Source: an uncultured Alkalilimnicola sp.
Lineage (GTDB): Bacteria > Pseudomonadota > Gammaproteobacteria > Nitrococcales > AK92
Reading direction: 5' to 3'
Length of the DNA: 64,000 nt
NCBI GenBank assembly: GCA_937951875.1
Contig: CALGAN010000002.1
Coordinates: forward strand, 1-64,000
The notes below the pieces were generated by a model, which was given only the letters and a program-made list of their open reading frames with translations, made no database searches and was not told the DNA's origin. Positions within the stretch are counted from its first letter, which is position 1; every line of letters starts with the position of its first letter. The translations under genes were made by a program, and so were the position numbers. This document shows, in pieces, positions 46,780 through 57,400 of this stretch.

Positions 46780-46935
46780 CCTCACCCCCGACCCTCTCCC
46801 GCGCGAGGAGAGAGGGGCGCAAGAAAAAGCCAGTGCCGCCTGATGTCGATGCTTGGCAGGAAGGCGGGCCTAGTACGCTCCCTCCCCCCCTTGCGGGGGA
46901 GAGCGCAGCGAGGGGGCCGGCAGGGAGAGGGGTAG
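46780..46935. repeat. two dispersed GC-skewed inverted repeats
   Basis: Two adjacent elements lie in the 307-base gap downstream of the DEAD-box gene. 46780-46820 is built on CCCTCTCCCGCGCGAGGAGA, and 46879-46935 runs from CTCCCTCCCCCCTTGCGGGG to a GGCAGGGAGAGGGG end. Both are of the 'CTCACCCCGACCCTCTCCC' type seen across many proteobacterial genomes. No gene is seen in 46652-46958. Confidence 0.55.
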
Positions 46936-46958
46936 AACAACCCCCGAAGCACGACCGG

Positions 46959-48218
<1,260 letters not shown>

Positions 48219-48528
48219 ACGAATATCCTTGGCCGCCGGGCGTTTGGCGGCTGACTGGCGGTGAACGTGCAGGAAACGCCGGCGAATGGTCCGGATCGGC
48301 TTGCACGGCGCGGCAAAATGCCGCGGGTGCGTCGCTAACCGGCAGGCCAGGAATCAGCTGGACAAGAAAGAGGGGTCAGAGACGCGAGCGTTGTTGAGGC
48401 CCGCGCACTATAGCAGGTTTGACGAAGAAAGCGACGGTCATTCTTGGCGAATCCATGCCAATGGGTTGGCAGCGCCGCGGCGGCCGCGCCCGACATGGCT
48501 CGTTGCCAGAGCCGGCGCGGCTATGCGC
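48219..48528. other. leader region of the DEAD-box gene
   Basis: A 310-base gap without a convincing gene. It carries the GCCGCC/GGCGGC hairpin (48232-48251) immediately upstream of the helicase ribosome site. This looks like a long 5' leader on the minus strand, as many cold-responsive RNA helicase genes have. Nothing else is recognised. Confidence 0.35.
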
Positions 48529-48762
48529 TCATTCCTCGCCGGGGCGCGCGCTAGCCTCGCCCGGCCGCTGATCGGCGTGGCTCGGCGTGAGGCCGAGTAC
48601 CGAACGGGCGATCTCTTCCGGCGGTGTGGTGAAGCCGCCCGCCTCTTCGTCGGTGCCCAGCGGGGCGGCCGCCGGGTCGGGGAAGTCGACCTTGTCGTGG
48701 GTCTTGCCTCGATCGGTGAACTCGCGCGCCTGCGCCCAGTTCATTCTCGGTTTGCTCGCCAT
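48529..48762 (-). CDS. small acidic hypothetical protein
   Basis: A 77-residue soluble protein, MASKPRMNWAQAREFTDRGK at the start, then an acidic/Pro-rich stretch and a Glu/Arg tail. GGGAGG lies 6 bases before the ATG, which argues for a real gene. No domain is recognised. It lies 35 bases downstream of the DUF1289 gene on the same strand and may be co-transcribed. Confidence 0.6.
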   Translation of the reverse strand: MASKPRMNWAQAREFTDRGKTHDKVDFPDPAAAPLGTDEEAGGFTTPPEEIARSVLGLTPSHADQRPGEASARPGEE

Positions 48763-48797
48763 GGTGCGTCCTCCCTGGGTGTCGGATGGCGATCCCA

Positions 48798-49007
48798 TCA
48801 AACATTGGGGGGGTAAGCCGATGGCGCAAGGCGTCGGCGTCGTTCGGCGCGCGCACGGGCGGCAGCCAGGATGGCGCGTTTCTCCTCCGGCCTCGCCGCG
48901 CTCCAGCGGCGGATCTCATCCAGGCTGCGGTAACAGCCGAGGCAGATGTCGTGCTCGTCCAGGCAGCACTGGCGGACGCAGGGAGAGGGGACGTCGGCGG
49001 TGGTCAT
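48798..49007 (-). CDS. DUF1289-family small cysteine protein
   Basis: A 69-residue protein with the four-cysteine pattern of DUF1289 (SPCVRQCCLDEHDICLGC), followed by the family's YRSLDEIRRWSA and an Arg/Ala-rich helix. It probably binds a metal; function is unknown. It starts at the ATG at 49007. Confidence 0.85.
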   Translation of the reverse strand: MTTADVPSPCVRQCCLDEHDICLGCYRSLDEIRRWSAARPEEKRAILAAARARAERRRRLAPSAYPPNV

Positions 49008-49063
49008 GGCTGGGAATGTTGGGGCGAGGAACGCGGCGGGCAGGCCCGCCGCGCACCGAAGGT

Positions 49064-49279
49064 TCAGTGACCGTTCGGGTCGAGGTGGAGGGCGGCGAAC
49101 TCGGCGGCCGCGCGTACGTCTTCCGGATCCAGCTCGGGATGCTCGGCGAGCAAGTGGTCGCAGCTACGGTGGGTGAGGAGCGTTTCGACCACGTCGCGTA
49201 CCGTCAACCGAGTGCCGCGAATATAGGGTTGGCCATCGAAGATGCGTGGATCGGACGTGATCCGGTCTTGCAAGTACAT
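49064..49279 (-). CDS. DUF433-family (VapB-like antitoxin fold) small protein
   Basis: A 71-residue protein: DRITSDPRIFDGQPYIRGTR, then LTVRDVVETLL and a C-terminal HPELDPEDVRAAAEFAA helix. This is the complete DUF433 pattern, a winged-helix-like fold often annotated as antitoxin. No DUF5615-type toxin partner is next to it, so here it stands as an orphan. GGAGGAG precedes the ATG. Confidence 0.85.
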   Translation of the reverse strand: MYLQDRITSDPRIFDGQPYIRGTRLTVRDVVETLLTHRSCDHLLAEHPELDPEDVRAAAEFAALHLDPNGH

Positions 49280-49644
49280 CTGTTATCTCCTCCGGTATCG
49301 GACTTTCTTGTCCTGTTGTTGTTGTTCCCTTTGGCGAGGGCAGACGATAGGCCGCGCTCGTGCATAAGGCTATCCGGAAACGGCGCTACAGCCTGTAGGA
49401 AATCTCCCACACTACGTGAAAATTCCCGTCGTCTGAGGGCGACTCTGAAAAAGCTAGAAAAATCAGACGGGTATCGAGCATCGCCCGACGGCGTGGCGAT
49501 GCTTGGCAACGGTCGGCTCTGGGCGCGCGTTCCATATTGTCGCATAGATTATTGAAATAATTAAGAAATCACGTGATGGCCCATGGTTTGCAATAGTGCT
49601 GTCCCCCGTCGGGCGGGGGGTGTCGTTGTCGAGATGAGGTGACC
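49280..49644. other. AT-richer non-coding gap with an 18-base near-palindrome
   Basis: No credible gene was found; the 113-residue minus-strand frame over this region overlaps the DUF433 gene and looks random. TGTAGGAAATCTCCCACA at 49394-49411 pairs at 7 of 9 positions and resembles operator-type palindromes. A short TTG repeat lies near 49313. AT-rich sequence at 49548-49575 is a likely promoter zone for the zinc-ribbon gene. Confidence 0.35.
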
Positions 49645-49836
49645 ATGGCCAGTGAAACGAAGCCGCCGGTTTGCGAGTGGTGTGGACGGCGATCGGACGG
49701 GCGGCCGTTGTGCGAAGCCTGTGGCGGTGGCGGTGAGCGTCGCGGCGGCCGCGGCACGCTGCGGCGGCTGTTCAGGATCCGGCCGCGCCGCAGCGCGGAC
49801 GGCAAGACCGTGATTTTCGAGCGTTACGAAGGCTGA
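49645..49836 (+). CDS. small zinc-ribbon protein
   Basis: A 63-residue protein with two Cys-x2-Cys knuckles (CEWC and CEAC) about 15 residues apart, then a basic Gly/Arg-rich stretch and VIFERYEG. It probably binds one Zn; no further domain. The ATG at 49645 follows GAGGTG; a GTG two codons earlier is possible. The stop is 15 bases from the convergent MFS gene. Confidence 0.6.
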   Translation: MASETKPPVCEWCGRRSDGRPLCEACGGGGERRGGRGTLRRLFRIRPRRSADGKTVIFERYEG

Positions 49837-49851
49837 AGTAACGCCGCCGGG

Positions 49852-51168
49852 CTAGGTGTCCCGCTTGATGCCGCTGCCGGTCAGCTGCTGGGGCGGATCG
49901 CCGCCGACCATCTGCTCGCCGATGATTAGCGCCCGTGCCTGCGCCCGCAGCGCTGGCAGCCGCCGGCCGAACAACGCCGCCGCCCCCAGGCAGGCGACAC
50001 CGCCGATGGTGACCGTCGCCGGCGCCGACAGGCGGCTGGCGACGGTGCCAGCGAACAGCGCGCCGAACGGCGCCATGCCCATGAACATCATCGAGTAGAT
50101 GGCCATCACCCGGCCGCGCAGGTGGTCCGGCACCATCACCTGGATCAGGGTGTTGGACGACGCCATCTGCACCATCATGCAGAAACCGACCGGCACCAGT
50201 AGCAATACCGACAGCCAGAGCTGACGGGAGTGGGCGAACAGGATCAGGCTGACGCCCAACCCGGCGGCGGCGCCGAGCACCCAGCTGCCAAGGCCGGTGG
50301 CGCCGCGCCGGGCCGCCAGCAGCAGCGCGCCGCTCAGGGCGCCGATGCCGGAGGCCGCCATGAGTATGCCCAGGCTGTTCGGTCCGCCGTGCAGGATGTC
50401 GCCGGCGAAGATCGGCATCAGCACGGTATAGGGCATGGCCATCACGCTCATCAGCCCCAGCAGGAGCAGCAGCGCCCGCACCGGCGGCGTGGCGCGGACG
50501 TAGCGGAAGCCGCCGGCCAGATGGCGCAGCAGCGGCTCGGCGATCTCGGTGGGGGACGGCGGCGGCAAGCGCATCCGCAGCAGCGCGGCGATGACGATGA
50601 TGTAGCTCAGGCCGTTGGCGATGAAGCACCAGCCTTCGCCCACCGCCGCCACGATCAGGCCGGCCAGCGCCGGACCGACGATGCGCGCCATGTTGAATAC
50701 CGACGAGTTCAGTGCGATGGCGTTGAGCAGGTCCTGCTTGCCCACCAGCTCCACCACGAACGCCTGCCGGGCGGGTATGTCGGCGGCGTTGACCACCCCC
50801 AGCGCACTGGCCAGGGTCAGCACCTGCCACAGTTCGATCCGCCCACTCAGGGTGAGGACGCCCAGGGTCAGCGCCAGGGCCATCGACAGGCACTGCGTGA
50901 TGAGGATGATCCGATGGCGCCGGCGGCGATCGGCCAGCGCCCCGCCCAGCGGCGCCAGCGCGAACACCGGCAGCAGCGCCACGAAGCTCACCACGCCGAG
51001 CCAGACCGCCGAGCCGGTCAGTCGGTACACCAGCCAGGATTGCGCCACGCTCTGCATCCAGGTGCCGCTGACCGAGATCAGCTGCCCGATGAAGAACAGG
51101 CGGTAGTTGCGATGGCGCAGGGCGCGCAGCAGATGCCGGGGGCCTTCTGGAATGTCGTCGGCTCGCAT
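49852..51168 (-). CDS. MFS transporter, enterobactin-exporter (EntS)-like
   Basis: A 438-residue protein of 12 helices. The start LLRALRHRNYRLFFIGQLIS, VSGTWMQSVAQSWLVYRLTG and GALADRRRRHRIILITQ (the loop 2-3 motif) match the EntS/DUF894-type MFS subgroup. Export of a siderophore or other small molecule is possible, but no siderophore synthesis genes are in the window. The ATG at 51168 was chosen since homologous sequence starts there; an in-frame start at 51234 is possible. Confidence 0.85.
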   Translation of the reverse strand: MRADDIPEGPRHLLRALRHRNYRLFFIGQLISVSGTWMQSVAQSWLVYRLTGSAVWLGVVSFVALLPVFALAPLGGALADRRRRHRIILITQCLSMALALTLGVLTLSGRIELWQVLTLASALGVVNAADIPARQAFVVELVGKQDLLNAIALNSSVFNMARIVGPALAGLIVAAVGEGWCFIANGLSYIIVIAALLRMRLPPPSPTEIAEPLLRHLAGGFRYVRATPPVRALLLLLGLMSVMAMPYTVLMPIFAGDILHGGPNSLGILMAASGIGALSGALLLAARRGATGLGSWVLGAAAGLGVSLILFAHSRQLWLSVLLLVPVGFCMMVQMASSNTLIQVMVPDHLRGRVMAIYSMMFMGMAPFGALFAGTVASRLSAPATVTIGGVACLGAAALFGRRLPALRAQARALIIGEQMVGGDPPQQLTGSGIKRDT

Positions 51169-51329
51169 GTCGGTGGTCGATCTGGGGGCGCGGCGGATCG
51201 TTTGGTCGGTTGACTCCCCTAGGACCATCCTCATAACCAGACCTGCGGCTGCCCACGCCTGGCGCGTGGCGGCATCGTAGTGCCCACGATCCTGAAATCA
51301 ACTCAACCTACATCAAGGAGCAAGCCGGA

Positions 51330-51728
51330 ATGCGTGAAGAGACTGGCCCGAATTTACATGTCCAGCTGGAGCGCGTGCTGCTCCCCGTCCAACAGCTGTC
51401 CTCCCTGCTCCTGAACAATGTGGAGCGCGTGACCGACTTTCAGCTGGAGCTGATGCAGCGTTATACCCACTTCGCCATCGAGCAGTGGCGGGATGCCTTG
51501 GAAGTACACGACGCGCGCAGCTTCAGGGACTACCTGGACAAGCGCAGCCGTTCCCTGCAGGAGCTCAGCCGTACCTTCAGCGACGATTTTCGCCGGCTGC
51601 TGGGGTTGAGCCAGGAGATCGCCGAGCAGACCCGGCGCGCGGCGGAGCGCATCCCCGAAGGCGCGGTCGCCGCCGCCCAGGCGGCCGCGGCCGAGCCGGC
51701 GCAGCGCAGCAGCGGCAGGCGCGCCTAG
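51330..51728 (+). CDS. phasin family protein
   Basis: A 132-residue, all-helical amphipathic protein (LNNVERVTDFQLELMQRY, RDALEVHDARSFRDYLDKRS, LSQEIAEQTRRA) ending in an Ala/Pro/Gln-rich tail. This is the phasin pattern, i.e. proteins that coat polyhydroxyalkanoate granules. AAGGAG lies upstream of the ATG, and a strong terminator follows. The cell probably makes PHA elsewhere in the genome. Confidence 0.85.
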   Translation: MREETGPNLHVQLERVLLPVQQLSSLLLNNVERVTDFQLELMQRYTHFAIEQWRDALEVHDARSFRDYLDKRSRSLQELSRTFSDDFRRLLGLSQEIAEQTRRAAERIPEGAVAAAQAAAAEPAQRSSGRRA

Positions 51729-51749
51729 CCGCGCGTGGCCGGAGGCGGA

Positions 51750-51778
51750 GCCGTCGCTAGCCGCGGCGGCTTTTTTTT
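51750..51778 (+). terminator. Rho-independent terminator after the phasin gene
   Basis: GCCGTCGC-TAGCC-GCGGCGGC forms an 8-bp stem with one G-U pair, directly followed by eight T residues. It lies 20 bases past the phasin stop and before the rhomboid gene. Confidence 0.9.
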
Positions 51779-51827
51779 GGGCGCTGCGCTACCCTGCAAG
51801 CGAGGCGATCCTGAGCCAGGAGGTCGT

Positions 51828-52478
51828 ATGTATCCCCCTGATGCGGCCGAGCGACGTGCGCCGGCCACGCCGTTGGTCGTGAAGACCGTGCTGCTGATCA
51901 ACGGCCTGGTTTTCCTTGCCCAGCTGCTGATCGGCGACCTGCTGACCGTGCGGTTCGCGCTCTGGCCGCTGGAGGTGCAGCCTTACGCGCCGAGCTTTCA
52001 TATCTGGCAGCTGCTGACCTATTCCGTGCTGCACGGCGGCCTGCTGCATCTGCTCACCAACATGTTCGCCATGTGGATGTTCGGCTCCCAGATCGAGCAC
52101 CTGTGGGGATCGCGGCTGTTCGGCGTTTACTACCTGGTCTGCGTGGTGGGCGCCGGGCTGGTCCAGCTGGTGGTCGCCACCCTGGCGGCGGTGCACGGCG
52201 ACGTCTACCCGACCATCGGCGCCTCCGGAGGCGTGTTCGGCGTGTTGCTGGCGTTCGGCATGATGTTCCCGAACCAGCGCATCGTGCTGCTGATTCCGCC
52301 CATCCCGATGAAGGCGAAGTGGTTCTTGATCCTCTACGGCGCCTTCGAGCTCTACGCCGGCATCACCGGCACCATGTCGGGTGTGGCGCATTTCGCCCAC
52401 CTGGGCGGCATGCTGTTCGGTCTGGTGCTGATCCTGTGCTGGCGGCGGCAGATGCCCTGGCTGCGTGCTGAACGCTAA
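51828..52478 (+). CDS. rhomboid-family intramembrane serine protease
   Basis: A 216-residue six-helix protein. The catalytic Ser is in the TIGASGGVFGVLLAFG block (GxSG variant GASGG) and the His in AHFAHLGGMLFG. The H/N oxyanion region is GLLHLLTNMFAMWMFG with the L1-loop G-rich motif. All features point to an active GlpG/AarA-class protease. The ATG at 51828 follows AGGAGG. Its stop overlaps the convergent NnrU stop by 4 bases. Confidence 0.9.
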   Translation: MYPPDAAERRAPATPLVVKTVLLINGLVFLAQLLIGDLLTVRFALWPLEVQPYAPSFHIWQLLTYSVLHGGLLHLLTNMFAMWMFGSQIEHLWGSRLFGVYYLVCVVGAGLVQLVVATLAAVHGDVYPTIGASGGVFGVLLAFGMMFPNQRIVLLIPPIPMKAKWFLILYGAFELYAGITGTMSGVAHFAHLGGMLFGLVLILCWRRQMPWLRAER

Positions 52479-53164
52479 CCGAGCGCGGATACCCCGAACA
52501 GATACGGATGCGCCAGCAGCAACAGCAGGTACAGCGCCAGGCCCGTCGCCAGCGCCGGCCATCGCCGCCGCGGTGACAGCCGGGCGCGGCCGGCGAGCAG
52601 CGCGGCCAGCAGCAGGTTGGAGGTTCGTGTCGCCAGCTGCGCGAAGCCGGCCGGGTCGCGGCGGCGCAGCTTGGCGTCGATCGCGCGGGTGCCGCCCAGC
52701 GACAGCACGAGGAAGGCGCCGAAGAAGATCAACGAAGCGATGTCGCCGTTGCTGAGCAGATGCACGCTGGCCCACAGGGCGAACGCCCACATCATGGGGT
52801 GGCGGGTAATGGCGGTGATGCCGAGGCTGTCGCTCGGCAGGCGGCGCGGGTCGCCGCCGAGGGCGGTGGGATTGCGCTGCAGGACGCTGCCGGCGAGCAG
52901 CACCAGTGCCACCGGCATCAGCGCCAGCGCCAGCCAGCGGTTCCAGGCGGCGGTGGGCCAGAGCACGTACAGCGGCGCGCGCGCGTAGCTGAGGATCAGC
53001 CAGCCCAGCGTCAGCGCGGCCAGCAGGGAATACGCCATCAGGAAACGACGCTCGCCCAGCCGCGCCACCAGCCGCGGGCGCAGCGCGCGGCTGGACAGCC
53101 CCAGATGGCTGCCGACGAAGGCGAGGGCGGCAAGCAGCAATTCCAGCAACGAGCGGGTGAGCAT
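52475..53164 (-). CDS. NnrU-family membrane protein
   Basis: A 229-residue integral membrane protein with five to six helices. SLLELLLAALAFVGSHLGLS starts the NnrU domain, and the conserved His-containing TAITRHPMMWAFALWASVHL follows. NnrU was described with nitrite/nitric oxide genes and is related to carotenoid isomerase Z-ISO. No denitrification gene lies nearby. The start was set at ATG 53164; the longer frame upstream runs antisense to marC. Confidence 0.85.
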   Translation of the reverse strand: MLTRSLLELLLAALAFVGSHLGLSSRALRPRLVARLGERRFLMAYSLLAALTLGWLILSYARAPLYVLWPTAAWNRWLALALMPVALVLLAGSVLQRNPTALGGDPRRLPSDSLGITAITRHPMMWAFALWASVHLLSNGDIASLIFFGAFLVLSLGGTRAIDAKLRRRDPAGFAQLATRTSNLLLAALLAGRARLSPRRRWPALATGLALYLLLLLAHPYLFGVSALG

Positions 53165-53242
53165 GACGACGACCCTGGCTACGGCACTCACGGACAACGA
53201 TAGCGCAGGCCGTGCCGGCGCGCCGGAGCGGAAGCGCCTGCC

Positions 53243-53854
53243 ATGAGCGAGCAGCCGATAGACCTGATCACCGCAGCGATCCTGCTGTTCTTGATCATGG
53301 ACCCGATCGGCAATGTGCCGGTGTTCCTGAGCCTTCTCAAGCACGTGCCGCGGGAGCGCTGGCGGCCGGTCCTGCTGCGCGAGCTCTGCTTCGCGCTGCT
53401 GGTGCTGGTCGGCTTCCTGTTCGTCGGGCGGTACCTGATGGATCTGCTGCAGCTCAAGCGGGAGTCGATCAGCATCGGCGGCGGCATCATCCTGTTCATC
53501 ATTGCCCTGCGCATGATCTTCCCGCCCGACACCAGCCAGCAGCACGAGCAGCGGACCGAGGAGCCGTTCCTGGTGCCGCTGGCGGTGCCGCTGATCGCCG
53601 GTCCGTCGACCATCGCCACTCTGCTGGTGCTGGCGCAGTCGGCGCCGGAGCGCCTGCTGCGGTGGCTGGCCGCGCTGCTACTGGCCTGGGTCGGCACGGC
53701 GCTGATCCTGCTGTCCTCGCGCGCGTTCTACCGCCTGCTCGGCGAGCGCGGGCTGATGGCTTTGGAGCGCCTAATGGGTATGCTGCTGGTAGCGATGGCC
53801 GTGCAGATGTTCCTGAATGGCCTGCACGATTTCCTGACCGGCCACATGGGATGA
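53243..53854 (+). CDS. MarC/YhgN-family (UPF0056) membrane protein
   Basis: A 203-residue six-helix protein: LITAAILLFLIMDPIGNVPV at the N-terminus with the conserved DPIGN, then the second-half PLAVPLIAGPSTIATLLVLA. Function is unknown despite the MarC name. SixA follows 3 bases later, suggesting an operon. It is divergent from nnrU with a 78-base spacer. Confidence 0.9.
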   Translation: MSEQPIDLITAAILLFLIMDPIGNVPVFLSLLKHVPRERWRPVLLRELCFALLVLVGFLFVGRYLMDLLQLKRESISIGGGIILFIIALRMIFPPDTSQQHEQRTEEPFLVPLAVPLIAGPSTIATLLVLAQSAPERLLRWLAALLLAWVGTALILLSSRAFYRLLGERGLMALERLMGMLLVAMAVQMFLNGLHDFLTGHMG

Positions 53855-53857
53855 GCA

Positions 53858-54355
53858 ATGAAACGTCTGACCCTCATGCGTCACGGCAAGGCCGAATCGG
53901 AAGCCTTGTACGATTCGGATTTCGAGCGCCCGCTCGCCGCGCGGGGCGTGCAGGAGGCGGCGCTGATGGCCGAGCGGCTGGCGCAGAGCGGTTGGCGGCC
54001 GCAGCGCATCCTCACCAGCCCGGCGCCGCGGGCGCTGACCACCGCCGGTCTGGCGCGCGAGGCGCTCGGCGGCGAGAGGGTGCCGCTGCAGACGGCGCCG
54101 GAGCTGTATCTGGCGACGCCGGACGAGCTGTGGGCGGCGCTGACCCGGCACGCCGGCGCATGCGACGACGTGCTGCTGGTGGGGCACAACCCCGGCCTTA
54201 GCGAGCTGGGCCGGCGGCTGGCGCCGGTGCGGCTGGACGATTTGCCCACCGCCGGCGTGATCGGCTTCGAGTTCGACGGCGGCTGGGACGACTGGCAGCG
54301 CCACGCCGGGCGCCTGGTCTATTTCGATCACCCGCTGCGGGCCCTGCAGCGCTGA
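53858..54355 (+). CDS. sixA: phosphohistidine phosphatase SixA
   Basis: A 165-residue histidine phosphatase of the phosphoglycerate-mutase fold: RHG motif in LTLMRHGKAE, TSPAPRALTTA, and the second His in VLLVGHNPGLSELGRRL. SixA removes phosphate from histidine phosphotransfer domains (e.g. of ArcB or NPr). The length is typical. It follows marC by 3 bases. Confidence 0.92.
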   Translation: MKRLTLMRHGKAESEALYDSDFERPLAARGVQEAALMAERLAQSGWRPQRILTSPAPRALTTAGLAREALGGERVPLQTAPELYLATPDELWAALTRHAGACDDVLLVGHNPGLSELGRRLAPVRLDDLPTAGVIGFEFDGGWDDWQRHAGRLVYFDHPLRALQR

Positions 54356-54460
54356 GCGCCGGCGATGGTTGTGCCCGGCCGCGCCCTGCCGCATCATTCG
54401 AGGTATAGGAGCCGATTGGAAGAAGCTCTGTATCAGTCCGACCAATCATTACTATGACAA

Positions 54461-54475
54461 CCCGGTCGCACCGGG
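54461..54475 (+). promoter_or_regulatory. hairpin just before the large regulator
   Basis: CCCGGT-CGC-ACCGGG ends 10 bases before the chosen ATG. No clear ribosome site remains between it and the start, so the hairpin may mask or position the ribosome. It could also mean that translation starts elsewhere. Confidence 0.35.
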
Positions 54476-54485
54476 ACTGCCGCCT

Positions 54486-57400
54486 ATGACGGCTCAGCCC
54501 CGCAGTCCTCATATCGCCAAGATTTCGCCGCCCCGTTTGCCTCGTATCCTGCAGCGCCAGCGGTTGTTCGCCGAGCTGGAGCAGGCGCTGCGGCAGCCGG
54601 CGGTATGGGTGTGCGGTCCGGCCGGTTCGGGCAAGACCACGCTGGTGGCCAGCTTCCTGGAGGCGCGGCGGCTGCCGGCGCTGTGGTATCAGGTCGACCG
54701 CAATGACGAGGACCTGGCGACCTTCTTCCACTACCTCGGTATCGCCGCCCGTCACGCCAGCCCGCGCAAGCGCGGCGCCATGCCGCTGCTGACCCGCGGC
54801 TATCTGGCCAGCGTCGACAAGTTCGTGCAGCGCTTCTTCGAGGCGCTGTCGCGCCGTCTGGATCGGCCGATCGCGCTGGTGTTCGACGACTGCCATCAGC
54901 TGCCGGCGGAGGCGCCGGTCTACGCGGCGCTGCGCGAGGTGCTGGCCAACCTGCCGGAAGGGATCAACGCCATCTTCATCAGCCGCTCCGAGCCGCCGCC
55001 GACCTGGGCGCGGCTGCGCGCCAATCAGGCGTTGCGCGTGCTGGGCTGGGATCAGCTGCGGCTGACGCCGGCGGAAACGTCGGCGCTGTACGAGCTGCTG
55101 ACCGGCCGCGCGCTGCCGCCGGAGACGCTCGACGGCCTGCACGGCGAAGTGCAGGGCTGGGTGGCCGGTCTGGTGCTGCTGCTGGAGCAGGGCGAGCTGC
55201 CGGCCATGCCGGCCCTGGAGCAGGGCCACGCCAATCTGACCGCGGTGTTCGACTACTTCGCCGGCGAGATCTTCCAGCGCCAGGAGACGGCGATCCAGGA
55301 GTTCCTGCTCAAGACCGCGGTGCTGCGGCGGATCACCGTGCCGGTGGCCGAGCGGCTCACCGGCAATCCGCGCGCCGGGCGCATCCTGCGCGATCTGGCG
55401 CGCGCCAACTTCTTCACCATCCAGCACGGCGGCGGCGACACGTTCGAGTACCACCCGCTGTTCCTCGATTTCCTCCGCCATCGGCTGCAGCGCGCCTATG
55501 GCCCGGGCGAGCTGGCCACCCTGCAGCGCGAGGCCGGCCGCCTGCTGGCGGCCGAAGGCGACGTCGATGGCGCGGCGGAGCTGTTCCTGCGCAGCCGCGA
55601 CTGGGACCAGCTGGCGGCGCTGCTGCACATCCACGCCCGCGATCTGCTCAAGCAGGGCCGCTACCGCACGCTACAAGGCTGGGTGAAATCGTTGCCGACC
55701 GAGCGGCTGGCGGTGAGCCCATGGTTGTCCTATTGGCTGGGCCTGGCGACCCAGGCCTACGATCCGATGGAGAGCCGCGGCTACCTGGAGCAGGCCTATC
55801 GCGGTTTCCGCCGCCGCCATGAGCCGATCGGCAGCTATCTGGCCTGGGCCGCGGCGGTCGACACCTGCCTGCAGGTGTGGGGCGCCTACAAGCACCTCGA
55901 CTACTGGCTGGACGAGTTCGAGGACTTGCGTCGGCAGTATCCCGAGTATCCGAGCCTGGAGCTGGAGGCCCGGGTCAGCTACTGCATGCTTAACGCGCTG
56001 ATGCGGCGGCGTCCGACCGATCCGGGGCTGCACGGCTGGAGCGAATCGGCCGAAGCCATGCTGCAGCGGGACATCAGCCTCAGCTACCGGACCATGATCG
56101 GCAACAGCCTGCTGCTTTACCACCTCCGCTGGACCGGCAATTTGCAGCGGGCCGAGCTGATCGCCAGCGTCATGCGCACGTTCCGCATCGCCGGCCAGGT
56201 GGCGCCGCTGGCGGAGCTGACCTGGTGGATGATGGAGGGGGCCCAGCGCTGGGCCAACGACGATCCCGACGGTTGCCGGCAGGCGGTGGAGTCCGGCCTG
56301 GCCCGCGCCCGCGCCCTGGGCGTGCACCTGCTCGATTTCATGTTCTACACGCTGGCGGCCAGCGCCAGCCTGTGCGCCGGCGATCCAGCCGCGGCCGAGG
56401 CCTATCTCGCCGAGATGCCCGAGTCGCTGCGCCGGGCCATCAACAAAGACGGCCTTACCTATTACCACTTGCTGTCGGCGCAGACGGCGCTCTACCAGAA
56501 CGATCTGGTGCGGGCGCGCGAGCACGCCGAGTTGGTGCACGAGCGTCTGAACGACTCGGAAGCGCCGCTGGCGATGATCATGGACATGGCGGCCAACGCC
56601 CAGGTGCTGATCGAAACCGGCGCCCATGCGCTGGCGGCGAAGGCGATCCGCATGGCGCGGTCGTGGTGCGTCAAGCTCAACAGCCCGCCCTATCTCGACT
56701 TCCATCTGCTGCTGTGCGAGGCCGAATTGGCGTTGGCGCAGCGTGGCGAGCAGGCGGCGCTGCGGTCCATCCGGCGCGCCATGAGCTTCGGCCGCGCGCG
56801 CGGCTACTTCAACCACCCTTGGCTGGGCTGGCGGCGACCGCTGCTCACCCGGCTGTACACCCTGGCGCTGGCCCACGGTATCGAAACGGAGTACGTGCGG
56901 GAGCTGGTCCGACGGCAGCGGCTGGTGCCGGTCGATCCACCGCAGGCGACCGTCGCGTGGCCTTGGCCGATCCGCATCTTCAGCCTGGGCCGGTGCGAGC
57001 TGCTGGTGGATGACCAGCCCTTGAACGGCAAGCGCAGCCTGCGCGGCAAACCGCTGGAGCTGCTGCAGGCGCTGATCGCTCACGGCGGCGAGAACGTCGC
57101 GGAGCAGACGCTCACCGACCACCTGTGGCCGGATACCGATGGCGACGCCGCCCACCATGCCCTAGAGACCACGCTCTACCGGTTGCGCAAGCTCATCGGC
57201 AACGAGCAGGCGCTGGTGCTGCAGAACGGCCGCCTGAGCCTGAACGCACGCTACTGCTGGCTCGATTTGTGGGCCGTGCAGCAGTTGTTGCGCGAGCTCG
57301 ACGCCCAGCTGCGACAGGCGGACGATGCGGCGCTGCGCCGCAGCGCCGCCCAGCTGCGCGAGCTCTACGGCGGGCCGCTGCTCTACCAGAGCGGCGACGG

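Noticed and set aside
49204..49545. 113-residue minus-strand ORF
   Set aside because: Overlaps the clear DUF433 gene on the same strand in another frame and has a random-looking sequence.
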